The notes: generated from the letters alone by a model not told the origin. Positions 22,852 to 30,824 are shown, counted from the stretch's first letter. The stretch is 44,311 nucleotides of DNA from Phycisphaeraceae bacterium (GCA_028284925.1 JANQQT010000153.1:1-44311); one strand, 5' to 3'. A program made the numbers and translations.

Positions 22852-23157
22852 TCACCCTCGCGAAGTCTTCGTAACCTTCCCCTTCACTATTACTGCATTC
22901 ACTCGCTTTGGCTCCCAATTGTCGCGTAAGAGTTGGTGTTTCCCATCGATAATCGTTGCGCGAAAATACAAGCCCCGTGCCTTTGCCAGTTTTTTGGCCT
23001 GCGCGACGGTTAATCCGACAAAATCCACATCCCACTTTTTCTTCTTCTGATCGGCTTGCTGTTTAACCAAAGGTGGCTGAACCTTATCCGGCGTCTGGTT
23101 CGGCTTATTAAGACCGAATATGGTGACAATGGCGATGCACAGTGCGATTGAATTCAT
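22852..23157 (-). CDS. Secreted I78-like protein, copy 2
   Basis: This protein has 101 aa from ATG 23157 (ccaggagatca upstream, the same context as copy 1). Signal-like N-terminus (MNSIALCIAIVTIFGLNK), then a Lys/Gln-rich linker and VDFVGLTVAQAKKLAKARGLYFRA, PKRVNAVIVKGKVTKTSRG. It is about two-thirds identical to copy 1, so this is a tandem duplication including the ribosome-binding region. I78-like proteins can inhibit serine proteases; that is not shown here. Confidence 0.65.
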   Translation of the reverse strand: MNSIALCIAIVTIFGLNKPNQTPDKVQPPLVKQQADQKKKKWDVDFVGLTVAQAKKLAKARGLYFRATIIDGKHQLLRDNWEPKRVNAVIVKGKVTKTSRG

Positions 23158-23329
23158 GCGTTGATCTCCTGGGTTATGCTTAGGTATGACGAATAAGGGG
23201 CGGAGGTGTCCAAACCATGTCGACATTTTACGGATGCAACGACGCCAACCAAGAAGCCGGCGACTTACCGACCCCCAATCATCCCCTTCAACATCTCATT
23301 CAAATCCACCCCCTCTTCCCACTCGGGTA

Positions 23330-23443
23330 CACCACCTCCCCCTCCACACAGAAGGTCGACGCCCTCCACGCACACCTCGCGGCAAATGCCACCTGCGCAA
23401 GCCTTGGTAGTTTCGCAACATCCTCTTTGGTTGGAATTCCCAT
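23330..23443 (-). pseudogene. Remnant of an LP-AR-VA-ARCA / DUF6161-like gene (5' end)
   Basis: From ATG 23443 (aaggaggtg upstream) the frame reads MGIPTKEDVAKLPRLAQVAFAA then RCAW, nearly the start of the 10888-12351 protein, and then goes out of frame and stops. Another frame continues with CGGGGGVPEWEEGVDLNEM. The membrane and C-terminal parts are absent. Its ribosome site and start are of the same type as at 12351, so the family was once present on segment 2 too. Confidence 0.65.
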
Positions 23444-23546
23444 GGACACCTCCTTCTGGGTTGAGGTGCATTATTGGGGGAAAATAGAAAAGATGAGCAC
23501 TCTTGAACCCGTTATAATACCCCCAGAGTCGCATTCCAAGGGTATA

Positions 23547-23891
23547 CTAGTAGCGGCCAGAGTCAGTAGGCTCTGGCCGCTTTTTTCCATACACCAACGT
23601 CACCTTCGATCTCGGACTGCCTGGGCATGAACAACGGTCGAACACCCAGCAATCTCCAACCTCCTTCCACCGGCACGTCACCGCCACCACACCAATGTCA
23701 TCGAAGTTGTTGCACACGCCAACCCTCTGACCACGCGTACCCCGCCTAGCCCGGATACCGCCCAGCGGACCCGTCTTGAACTTCGACACCAGGACACTAT
23801 CCCCGTCCATGCACGCCCGCATGCGAGTACGTAGCGTGTTGGTGCGGTGTTCATGGATGGTGATGGTTTTAGGTTGGTAGATGGAGTGCAT
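23547..23891 (-). CDS. Unrecognised small protein, paralogue of 3450-3857
   Basis: This 114-aa protein shares ITIHEHR, LVSKFKTGPLGGIRARRG, VCNNFDDIGVVAV and CWVFD with 3450-3857. The last residues (GKKRPEPTDSGRY) are read through a perfect hairpin (23553-23580), so the native C-terminus may have been lost. ATG 23891 lies only four bases after the stop of 23896-24606, so the two may be cotranscribed. Function unknown; a compact basic domain. Confidence 0.6.
   Translation of the reverse strand: MHSIYQPKTITIHEHRTNTLRTRMRACMDGDSVLVSKFKTGPLGGIRARRGTRGQRVGVCNNFDDIGVVAVTCRWKEVGDCWVFDRCSCPGSPRSKVTLVYGKKRPEPTDSGRY
23553..23586 (+). terminator. Terminator-like hairpin overlapping a minus-strand gene end
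   Basis: gcggccagag (23553-23562) pairs perfectly with ctctggccgc (23571-23580), loop of eight, then six T at 23581-23586. The T tract is on the plus strand although no plus-strand gene ends here; it may be a relic of a lost gene or act on antisense transcripts. Confidence 0.7.
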
Positions 23892-23895
23892 GGGG

Positions 23896-24606
23896 TTACT
23901 GTGTTTTCGGCGTCTTTGGCTTTACCTTCGGCATTACCCGCCGCTTCAACACAAATACTGTTGACGTTGACCCACCCGCTTTTTTGTGAGTTTTAGTGCC
24001 AATCACATCAAAAATATCTGTGTGCTGCCCTGGCAATGCGGAGCCATCCACAACCCCCTTCATTGGGACATCCTGCACGTAGAAGAAGCGGGTTTCGGTA
24101 TAGAGGGTGGTTTTTACTAACGCTGTCTCCTTGCCCGTCACCTGCAATACCCTGATATCGTTATACTCTGCGAATGTGCCGATTTTGCCGATGGCAAGTA
24201 GCGTTGGATTGATAATTGGCCGCTTTCCCCCACGTGCTTTCCTGGCACGCTCCACATCCGCCCTTGCCCTCTTCAACTTTACTTTAGCCCTCTTCCTCAC
24301 ATACGTTTTTGACTTCACATTCTTAAATTCGTAACGCTTCTCTTTCCGACTGTATCGCCACTCGTACTTTCTATCACTTGTTGATATTGTCGGACCCTTC
24401 CAGTTTGTTGAAAATTTCGCTGGCCCCTTATCGATTGCCTTAATGTCAAGTGCCACATCATCCAGCTTCTTTTTTATCGCTTTGTAGTGCTTCTCGCCCT
24501 CCGCCTTTGTCGCCGCCAGATACCGCTCCTTCCAATCCTTATCCCCTGCGGCGTGTAGTGGCACGCATACCAGTAGAGCTAGCAGTGCTGGAAGTGGGGT
24601 TTTCAT
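23896..24606 (-). CDS. Secreted Lys-rich protein of unknown function
   Basis: This is a 236-aa protein with a signal peptide (MKTPLPALLALLVCVPLHAAG, cleavage near residue 20). The mature protein is very rich in Lys/Arg with a probable coiled coil around residues 100-125 (VRKRAKVKLKRARADVERAR), then a beta-like part (IGTFAEYNDIRVLQVTGKE) and a Ser/Thr/Lys tail (PKVKPKTPKTQ). ATG 24606 follows aaggaggttcacg, a strong site. It precedes 23547-23891 by four bases. Similar secreted proteins occur in planctomycetes as I recall; the role is unknown. Confidence 0.65.
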   Translation of the reverse strand: MKTPLPALLALLVCVPLHAAGDKDWKERYLAATKAEGEKHYKAIKKKLDDVALDIKAIDKGPAKFSTNWKGPTISTSDRKYEWRYSRKEKRYEFKNVKSKTYVRKRAKVKLKRARADVERARKARGGKRPIINPTLLAIGKIGTFAEYNDIRVLQVTGKETALVKTTLYTETRFFYVQDVPMKGVVDGSALPGQHTDIFDVIGTKTHKKAGGSTSTVFVLKRRVMPKVKPKTPKTQ

Positions 24607-24628
24607 CGTGAACCTCCTTCTTTTGGGT

Positions 24629-24900
24629 TCAGTCCTCTGGCGGAATATCGTCCACGCCTTCGTAGTCGTCGGTGACTGAGTTGATTTTCACCAAACAATG
24701 TACCAAGTATTTCCGAACTTCGCCACCTTCACCTTGACAGCGCCAGCCACGCGGCCAGAGGTCTGAATACTACAAATCATTATCCCGCCACTCATCAATT
24801 CGCCATTTGGCGTTTGCCCCACGCTTCAACGCTAGAACACCAAATCTTCGCTTGACGAACATAATGCCGATAGTCTTTAAAGTCTTCCGCGCCCGACCTG
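24629..24900 (-). pseudogene. Decayed gene with a DLWPRGW segment
   Basis: The frame, interrupted once by TAG, reads GVLALKRGANAKWRIDEWR, then DLWPRGW, then GEVRKYLVHCLVKINSV and DDYEGVDDIPPED with a stop. The LWPRG site recalls the FGPMWPRG site of the segment 1 family, but no other shared part is visible. It may be a relative that has decayed. Confidence 0.35.
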
Positions 24901-24908
24901 TCCACATC

Positions 24909-25061
24909 TCACACCCTCACATCCCCCTCCAACGCCTTCTTAATGGTGCACTTGGCCACCCGATCCGGATCCACCCGGCACTCAAACACCTTAACCCTGA
25001 CTCCACCCCCACACGACTCACACACCCTCTCCTCAACCTCGGCGTCAAGATGCCTGTGCAT
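24909..25061 (-). CDS. Tiny Cys-containing ORF
   Basis: This 50-aa reading frame has the sequence features VCESCGGGVRVKVFECRV and DRVAKCTIKKALEGDVRV: a Cys-x-x-Cys pair followed by two more Cys in the spacing of small zinc-ribbon proteins seen in phage-like islands. Stop TGA is immediately upstream in frame. An overlapping frame from 25171 (MASGAGGRYGRIYIKI) may be the former N-terminus before a frameshift. No signal peptide. Weakly supported. Confidence 0.35.
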   Translation of the reverse strand: MHRHLDAEVEERVCESCGGGVRVKVFECRVDPDRVAKCTIKKALEGDVRV

Positions 25062-25178
25062 GGCTTCGATCGATCCTCAAACGATATCTGAGTCGCTGAT
25101 TCATCGATCGTCTGATCCGGTCTGATCTTGATGTAGATCCTACCATATCGACCGCCGGCTCCAGAGGCCATTGTGATT

Positions 25179-25221
25179 CCAGTTCAGCCCTGCTCCGCTA
25201 CGCTCCGCGGGCCTGAACTGG
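25179..25221. repeat. 9-bp inverted repeat
   Basis: ccagttcag (25179-25187) pairs with ctgaactgg (25213-25221), extended by ccc/ggg. It has a large loop and no T tract. It sits in the gap before the hydrolase gene's end; nothing else is seen from 25222 to 25379. Confidence 0.5.
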
Positions 25222-25379
25222 ACAGAAAAGCGATTACCTGATTTTCAGATTGAGTACTCATGCCTGGCAAGACTTCAGAGTAGCGCAGTTTCAGACAACC
25301 GTTTCCAGCTATTTACTTCTCATAGATCGAATTCCACGGCTGATCATAACTTTCAAACAGGTCGGTATGACTGCTTATA

Positions 25380-26933
25380 TCAAAAGCGATAGCCGATCAG
25401 GTTCCAGTAGAACATAAACGGGACAAATAGGATCAAACATACAACGTCAAGAGAGTGTCGGATTTTCCCTGCTATCGTCCAATTGTGATCCCCGTGGGTC
25501 TTGGCAAGCAAAATCAGCAAGGCGATGGTCGCTACAGTAGAAACAGTCCCCAATATCGGAACGAATGACAGGACGGTGGGGCAACTCGGGTGCAGTTGAT
25601 CAAGCGCCAATACCGTGACAATTGTGAATGAGACTAAGATCAAAAGGTTGATCGTGCCTATCGAGCGCTTGAAGCTCATTACTCTGTTGGATGCCTGGAA
25701 ATTCATTCTCTGCCGACGACGGAAAAAATGGAGCAACCCGTACCCGGCGCCCATAATCGTGTTGGAAAGAAAGCAAATGAGGAAGGAAATACAAAGTGCT
25801 GACTGCACCGTCGCATTTCCGTACCATCGCAGCGTTTCGTAGCTCGCCAGCCTGGATAGAACGCTGGCTTCCGGAGCGACACCTACCTGTTTCATTTTAT
25901 CGATCTGAGATGGGTTATTGATTACGTTGTGAACCCAATCCGTCATTGTTTTCAATGCTCCCGGTGAGTATCCACGCCACTTGCCCTTCAGCACGCCTGT
26001 TTTGGACCTGCCCAGACTGTGATTTGTCTTGGGCAGAATGATCAGTGTCCATTTTTCATTGTTCGCTTGCGCAAGTGAATTCTTCATACCTGCTACGCTC
26101 TCGCCCACCGGAACGTTTTGATCCAGTTGTCCCCACATCGCCAGGACCGGCTGCTTAACGCGACTCCAGGCCGGATGTACGTATTGGTCCGGTGGGGAAT
26201 AGGATCGGGGCACAAATGAAGAGAAACTGAAGCCATTTTCTAATACTCGGTGCAGATCACGTTGCGCAAGAAATGCTTTCTCGGCAATATCACGCAGGGT
26301 ATCTGAAAGCCCATATAACCGAAACAGGTTATCCCGATAGTAGAACATCATACCGTCAGCGACTGATGCTCCCACAGCGATGACAAATTGAATATCTTTC
26401 GTTCGGGATGCCGCCACAGCGCTGATATATGCACCTTGGCTGAGTCCCCACATGCCGATCTGAGATTTTGCGATCTCATGACGATGCTTCAGGAAGGCCA
26501 CAGCTGAAAGGGCGTCATTGACTAGATTCTCGTAGGGCCGATGGCTCTCGTAAACTCCGCCTGATTCACCCGTTCCACGCTTGTCATAGATCAATGCGGC
26601 AATGCCATGGCTCGCGAAATACTGACCAACCTCACGGTACGACTTGCGACTGTGTGGGCCTGCGCCTTGAATAAAAACAACGGCTGCAAAAGGACCTTCG
26701 CCCTTCGGCAGGAACAGACTTCCAGCAAGTTTGACGGCTTGGTTGTGAAATTCGACTAAGTGTTCATCAAACTTGCGTTCCGTCGCTGATTCATCCGCTC
26801 GGGCCTCGGTCCCGCTCATCGCCATCAAAAAAGCTATGACGAATATCACAGCAGGCAGCATGGGTATGTCGTAGATCGTCTTAGTCGAAAATTTTGCCCG
26901 CAAGAAACTTGGACAACTTGTCAACTTTGCCAT
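25380..26933 (-). CDS. Alpha/beta hydrolase with C-terminal membrane domain
   Basis: This protein has 517 aa from ATG 26933; longer in-frame starts run through a tRNA-like fragment and are rejected. An N-terminal hydrophobic segment (about residues 20-40) acts as signal or anchor. The hydrolase core runs from about 48 to 345: oxyanion region FIQGAGPHSR, nucleophile Ser165 in MWGLSQGA, Asp271 in WGQLDQNVP, His305 in KTNHSLG. After about residue 366 there are four hydrophobic segments to the end, probably four helices in the membrane. The substrate is unknown; BAAT/acyl-CoA or peptidase-like esterases share this core. gaaggcgacg lies upstream of the ATG. Confidence 0.8.
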   Translation of the reverse strand: MAKLTSCPSFLRAKFSTKTIYDIPMLPAVIFVIAFLMAMSGTEARADESATERKFDEHLVEFHNQAVKLAGSLFLPKGEGPFAAVVFIQGAGPHSRKSYREVGQYFASHGIAALIYDKRGTGESGGVYESHRPYENLVNDALSAVAFLKHRHEIAKSQIGMWGLSQGAYISAVAASRTKDIQFVIAVGASVADGMMFYYRDNLFRLYGLSDTLRDIAEKAFLAQRDLHRVLENGFSFSSFVPRSYSPPDQYVHPAWSRVKQPVLAMWGQLDQNVPVGESVAGMKNSLAQANNEKWTLIILPKTNHSLGRSKTGVLKGKWRGYSPGALKTMTDWVHNVINNPSQIDKMKQVGVAPEASVLSRLASYETLRWYGNATVQSALCISFLICFLSNTIMGAGYGLLHFFRRRQRMNFQASNRVMSFKRSIGTINLLILVSFTIVTVLALDQLHPSCPTVLSFVPILGTVSTVATIALLILLAKTHGDHNWTIAGKIRHSLDVVCLILFVPFMFYWNLIGYRF

Positions 26934-26970
26934 CACGTCGCCTTCAGTTAGTACTTCTTTGATCAATAAA

Positions 26971-27013
26971 CTACCCGGGCGAGACTCGAACCAACGACCT
27001 GTTAACAGCCACA
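26971..27013 (-). other. tRNA-like fragment (tRNA-Asn 3' half-like)
   Basis: On the minus strand the sequence contains ggctgttaac (an Asn-type anticodon loop) followed by ggtcgttggttcgagtc (T-arm) and a 3' strand cgcccgggtag. The 5' half is absent and the T-stem does not pair well, so it cannot be a tRNA gene. It may mark another old integration boundary. Confidence is low because the fragment is short and partly mismatched. Confidence 0.4.
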
Positions 27014-27045
27014 CATATCTTACTACCGCCTTCATGGCATTTCAC

Positions 27046-27679
27046 TCAATCTCTTTCCCCTCTCAGGATCTTCATATACGCCGCCCGCTTCACCGAAAGC
27101 CTCTTCCTTCCATACTTCTTCCGATCCAGCTCCCAATCCCCATACCTACCCGCCCTGGCCGTATCGTTGAAGAACGCAATCGCCCCTCCACTCGCATCTC
27201 GCCAAATATCAACATACTCCAGATACAATCGTCCCACCGTCGTAAGTGACGACATACTTGCCGCCCGGATAGGCCCCCGGAATACTTCGCAGGACCAGTT
27301 TGGATACAACCGTCTCCGGCCTGACTGATTTGATGTTCCCAAATTGATCCACATCCGGCTTCCGCCCCGTCGACTTTCCCCACATACCTGTTTTGTGCCA
27401 CTTCTCCGACCAGTGATTCGATTGCTTCATTCGATCGAGGAATGGAAGGCTCGGATCGTAGTAACTACAGAAATTCAAATTGATCCCAATCCCGGATTCG
27501 ATCACCGCCTTCTTACGAAGAAGACCCGCAGCCTGGCGTCGAAGTTTGGCCGCTTCGCGTTCATGTTTTTCCGCCTGATCGAGTTTCTCCACCGCCCGTT
27601 CGGTGGAGCATCCGGCAATGACCAATTCAACCATCAGGGCGATGATGATGCATCCGATGAGGCCGATGAGTTTTCGCAT
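27046..27679 (-). pseudogene. Lipoprotein gene with a single-base frameshift
   Basis: The first frame (27679 to 27209) starts MRKLIGLIGCIIIALM and has a lipobox LVIAGC (Cys about residue 23), a coiled-coil stretch rich in Glu/Lys/Arg (KLDQAEKHEREAAKLRR) and continues to KYVVTYDGGT. There it meets an early stop, but the next frame continues with LYLEYVDIWRDASGG, AIAFFNDTARAGRYGDWEL and SVKRAAYMKIL to a stop at 27046. Removing one base near 27236 joins them to a protein of about 210 aa. It is either a real mutation or a sequence error. Confidence 0.6.
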
Positions 27680-27910
27680 TTTCGATGCTCCGCTTCAGGT
27701 GACTAAACGCACGAGTCGTTGATGGGAGGCGCATCGGCTGATCCGAAAATTTTGTGCATACCCGATTGTGGCCACACCCCCGCCAGACTGCCACAAAACC
27801 CCGATCTTGACGCCCATAATACAAAACGACACCCCAGGAACATCCAAGGATAATCTGGCGGGGCCATAAACTACTATATAGAAGGTACTTTTGGACGCGA
27901 CATTTTGAAG

Positions 27911-27951
27911 CCCCCCCGTCAAGCGCGCTAACCAAGCTGCGCTACGCCCCG
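27911..27951 (-). repeat. 5' half of tRNA-Pro (orphan)
   Basis: gtcaagcgcgctaaccaagc and the following bases to 27951 (34 bp, 27918-27951) are identical to the 5' part of the intact tRNA-Pro (19552-19585), preceded by a run of C. The match stops inside the anticodon loop. The flank beyond 27951 differs from that beyond 19585. It is the counterpart of the 3' partial copy at 3184-3280 and marks the right limit of the accessory block. Confidence 0.85.
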
Positions 27952-28274
27952 TAAAAAACACAAAATCTCACTCGAGGCCCATTTTACTCAACCTCACCTT
28001 CGTATTCCATCACCATACCAATCTACCTCCGGCCAACAATTCTCTCATCTCAAATCCATACGTAACGCCCCAAACATCCCAAAACCCCAATTCAGCCTTA
28101 ATACTCCAATCCTTGACCCACACCCTACTCCAGACTCAGCATTCACCCATATTTCGGAGTTTCCCCGAATACTCGCATCCTGTAACATATTTGGCGTGTA
28201 CGGTTATAATAATGTGGCGAATCACCAATTCGCCCATGCTCAGCCGAAATCACCTCAATTCAGGAAATAACCTC
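27952..28274 (+). promoter_or_regulatory. Gap with a probable promoter at 28182-28210
   Basis: gtaaca at 28182-28187 and TATAAT at 28205-28210 with a 17-base spacer point at the EF-hand gene, about 65 bases before its start codon. The remaining 200 bases after the tRNA half contain no gene that I can see. Confidence 0.5.
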
Positions 28275-29591
28275 ATGAAAAACCTGCTGCTCCCCATCAC
28301 AATCATGGCGATGTTCATCGCAACTCCCGCTCTAGCTGCGGATGAAACCACCGCCGAAGCCAAATCCAAGTCGACCAGCGCCGACAAACCCGTTGTCGAC
28401 ATCATCCGCGAATCCATCGACCCCTTCGTCCCCGGCAAGGAACGCTCTCGCTTCCTCCGCGCAGCCGGCAAGGATAGCGAACTGACGGAGAAGGAATTCG
28501 AAAGCAACCGTAAGGCCAGGAAACCCTTCGCCCGCGAATTCGACAAATGGAAAGCCATCGCGCGATTCGACGCCGACAAGAGTGGAAAGATTGACTGGTT
28601 CGAAGCTCAGGCTTACCGCCGCGGTCTGCGCAAAAAAGTCCTCGCCACCTACGACAAAAACAAGGACAGAAAACTCAAAGGCGCCGAACGCGATGCAGCC
28701 AATAAAGCCTTGGCAAGCGGCAAGATCCCTACACCGGATCAGGCCCTTGCCAAGAATAGCAACAACAATGCGAAACCCGCCCTACCAACTGAGCGCAAAG
28801 GCGACAACGAAAGAGAACTCACCCGTGAGGAGCGCATCAAACGATGGCGGGAACGCCGCGCCGAAAGAATCAAGCGATTCGATAAAGATGGCGATGGTAA
28901 ACTTGACGAAACCGAACGGATCCAAGCCGAGGAAGAAAGGCGCCTCGAAGAGCAGAAAAAATTTGTTGCCCGATATGACAAAAACGGTGACGGTGTACTT
29001 GACGAAAACGAACGTGTGGCTGCCGAAAATCACCCCCGCGACAAGTGGGCCTTGAAACTCAACGACTTCGGCATGAAGCACTTCGACAAAAATGGAGATG
29101 GCAAGCTCAGCTCTAACGAAAACAAGGACATCACCAAATTCGGACTCAAAATCATGCAACTTGGCAAGACCTGGGAAAAGAAACTCCTAGACACCAACAA
29201 AGATGGCAACGTCACTCCTCAGGAACGCTCTGCCATGCAGCAGAAAATGCAAATGGCCATGCTCGGCCTCATGCCTCAGGCCATGTCATGGGCTGATACC
29301 GATGGCGATGGAAGCGTCTCACGAAACGAGCGTGAGGCCATAATGACGCGCGTCGCTGGCGCGGTCGAGCGCGAAGTCAAAAAGTGGACCAACAAGTTCG
29401 ACTCCAACGGCGATGGTCGCCTCAATGAAAAAGAACGCGATGCGTTCATCAAAGGCGTTGATGCCGATCTCACCGCTCGAATCAAACGCCATGACAAGAA
29501 CGGCAACGGCCAACTCGACGTCGCTGAAATCCAGACGATGGCCGTAGAACTCGCTGAACAGTTTGGCGTCAAACCCAGAGCATTCCAGTAA
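28275..29591 (+). CDS. Secreted protein with nine EF-hand loops
   Basis: This protein has 438 aa from ATG 28275 (aggaaat upstream). A signal peptide (MKNLLLPITIMAMFIATPALA) is cleaved near residue 21. Nine Ca-binding-type loops with D-x-D/N-x-D/S-G follow along the chain, for example DADKSGKIDWFE, DKDGDGKLDETE, DKNGDGVLDENE, DKNGDGKLSSNE, DTNKDGNVTPQE, DTDGDGSVSRNE, DSNGDGRLNEKE and DKNGNGQLDVAE. Between them are helices rich in Arg/Glu. Ca2+-binding, cell-envelope or extracellular; partner unknown. Its own terminator is at 29618-29645. Confidence 0.85.
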   Translation: MKNLLLPITIMAMFIATPALAADETTAEAKSKSTSADKPVVDIIRESIDPFVPGKERSRFLRAAGKDSELTEKEFESNRKARKPFAREFDKWKAIARFDADKSGKIDWFEAQAYRRGLRKKVLATYDKNKDRKLKGAERDAANKALASGKIPTPDQALAKNSNNNAKPALPTERKGDNERELTREERIKRWRERRAERIKRFDKDGDGKLDETERIQAEEERRLEEQKKFVARYDKNGDGVLDENERVAAENHPRDKWALKLNDFGMKHFDKNGDGKLSSNENKDITKFGLKIMQLGKTWEKKLLDTNKDGNVTPQERSAMQQKMQMAMLGLMPQAMSWADTDGDGSVSRNEREAIMTRVAGAVEREVKKWTNKFDSNGDGRLNEKERDAFIKGVDADLTARIKRHDKNGNGQLDVAEIQTMAVELAEQFGVKPRAFQ

Positions 29592-29617
29592 ACCGATTCC
29601 CAATTCATTCACAAGAA

Positions 29618-29645
29618 AGGCCTCGGTGTAAACCGAGGTCTTTTT
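29618..29645 (+). terminator. Rho-independent terminator
   Basis: aggcctcggt pairs with accgaggtct around a 4-base loop (29618-29641, one G-T pair) and five T follow. It lies 26 bases after the EF-hand gene. Confidence 0.85.
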
Positions 29646-29822
29646 CATTCACCCGCCAATCCAAAATAGTCCTCACAACCATATCCATTCAAAATGCTCC
29701 CGCGGCTCTTCCCATTACGCCGATACTTTATTTCACCTCTTCGCGGGGATATTCTTTCGGATTAATTCCATACCGGAATACGAATTCAACACCACGAAAT
29801 CACGCTTTTTGATCGAAAAACC

Positions 29823-30824
29823 ATGACCACTCAGACCAACGACATCATCGCACAGGCCGTTCAGGCCGCCGACACCGCCGTCGCCGCAATTCAGGCCGCT
29901 ACCAATGCAGAGGAACTTGAATCGCTCCGCGTCGCCCACCTCGGCAAGAAAGGCTCAATCACCATCCTCCTGCGAGGCATGAAGGATGTCCCCGCGGACC
30001 AAAAAGGCGCCGTCGGCCAAGCCGTCAATGCCGCCAAACAACGCGCCACAGAAGCCATCGAACAACAGAAAAAATCTCTCGCATCCTCCGGCGCTCCCAC
30101 CGCGAAGAACGCCATCGACGTTTCCATGCCCGGCATCCGAACGCTCAACGGAAAACGACACCCAATTTCCTCAACGATCGAGGAAATCAAATCCATCATG
30201 ATCGGCCTCGGCTTCCACTACGATGACTACCCCGAAATCGAAACAGAATTCAACAACTTCGATGGTCTCAACACACCTGAATGGCATCCGGCGCGCGACA
30301 TGCACGACACCTTTTACACCGAGTCAGGCCGCGTCATGCGCACTCATACCACCGCATTCCAGATGCATGCTCTCAGAAACTACGGCACGCCCCCCATCCG
30401 TGCCATCACCGGCGGACGATGCTACCGCTGCGATACCATCGACGCTTCCCACTACCCGGTCTTCCATCAGATCGACGCCATCGCCATCGACAAAAACATC
30501 AGTTTCGCCGACCTCAAATGGACCCTCTACGAGCTCGCTAGCAGTCTTTTCGGCGATGACATCAAGCTCCAGTTTCGCCCAAGCTTCTTCCCATTCACAA
30601 CACCCAGTGCCGAAGTCGACGTCCTCTTCAAAGGCTCTTGGCTTGAAATTCTTGGCTCCGGAATGATGCGACCGGAAGTCCTCCAGGCTGGCGGTCTCGA
30701 CCCCGAACAATGGCAGGGCTTCGCATTCGGCATCGGCGCCGATCGTGTCGCCATGATCCGACACGGCATTGACGATATTCGCCACCTCTATGACAACGAA
30801 GAAGCCTTCCTTCGACAATTCTAA
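29823..30824 (+). CDS. pheS: Phenylalanine-tRNA ligase alpha subunit
   Basis: This 333-aa protein charges tRNA-Phe with phenylalanine as part of an alpha2-beta2 enzyme. An N-terminal helical arm (about 1-85) is followed by the class II core: motif 1 region GLGFHYDDYPEIETEFNNFD, DMHDTFY, THTTAFQMHALRN, the motif 2 GGRCYRCDTIDASHYPVFHQIDAI, FRPSFFPFTTPSAEVDV and motif 3 GFAFGIGADRVAMIRHGIDDIR. The length is normal. ATG 29823 has no clear Shine-Dalgarno, as is common here. pheT follows 53 bases downstream, an operon arrangement. Confidence 0.95.
   Translation: MTTQTNDIIAQAVQAADTAVAAIQAATNAEELESLRVAHLGKKGSITILLRGMKDVPADQKGAVGQAVNAAKQRATEAIEQQKKSLASSGAPTAKNAIDVSMPGIRTLNGKRHPISSTIEEIKSIMIGLGFHYDDYPEIETEFNNFDGLNTPEWHPARDMHDTFYTESGRVMRTHTTAFQMHALRNYGTPPIRAITGGRCYRCDTIDASHYPVFHQIDAIAIDKNISFADLKWTLYELASSLFGDDIKLQFRPSFFPFTTPSAEVDVLFKGSWLEILGSGMMRPEVLQAGGLDPEQWQGFAFGIGADRVAMIRHGIDDIRHLYDNEEAFLRQF

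Larger units (their letters stand above)
19586..27910. mobile_element. Accessory segment 2, between intact tRNA-Pro and its 5' half
   Basis: The segment lies between the 5' end of the intact tRNA at 19585 and a second 5' half at 27911-27951. Recombination between those would delete it and still leave a whole tRNA. It holds a methyltransferase, secreted proteins, a hydrolase, a broken lipoprotein and several remnants (21279-21414, 23330-23443, 24629-24900). It shares two gene families with segment 1. No intact recombinase is present, so its origin as a separate element is an inference. Confidence 0.6.

Noticed and set aside
26934..27035. N-terminal extension of the hydrolase to 27035
   Set aside because: The 34 extra residues are the translation of a tRNA-like fragment (TGRWFESRPG); the ATG at 26933 has the ribosome site.
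28113..28274. N-terminal extension of the EF-hand protein
   Set aside because: It lies before a probable promoter, lacks a signal peptide at its start, and the ATG at 28275 begins a clean signal peptide.
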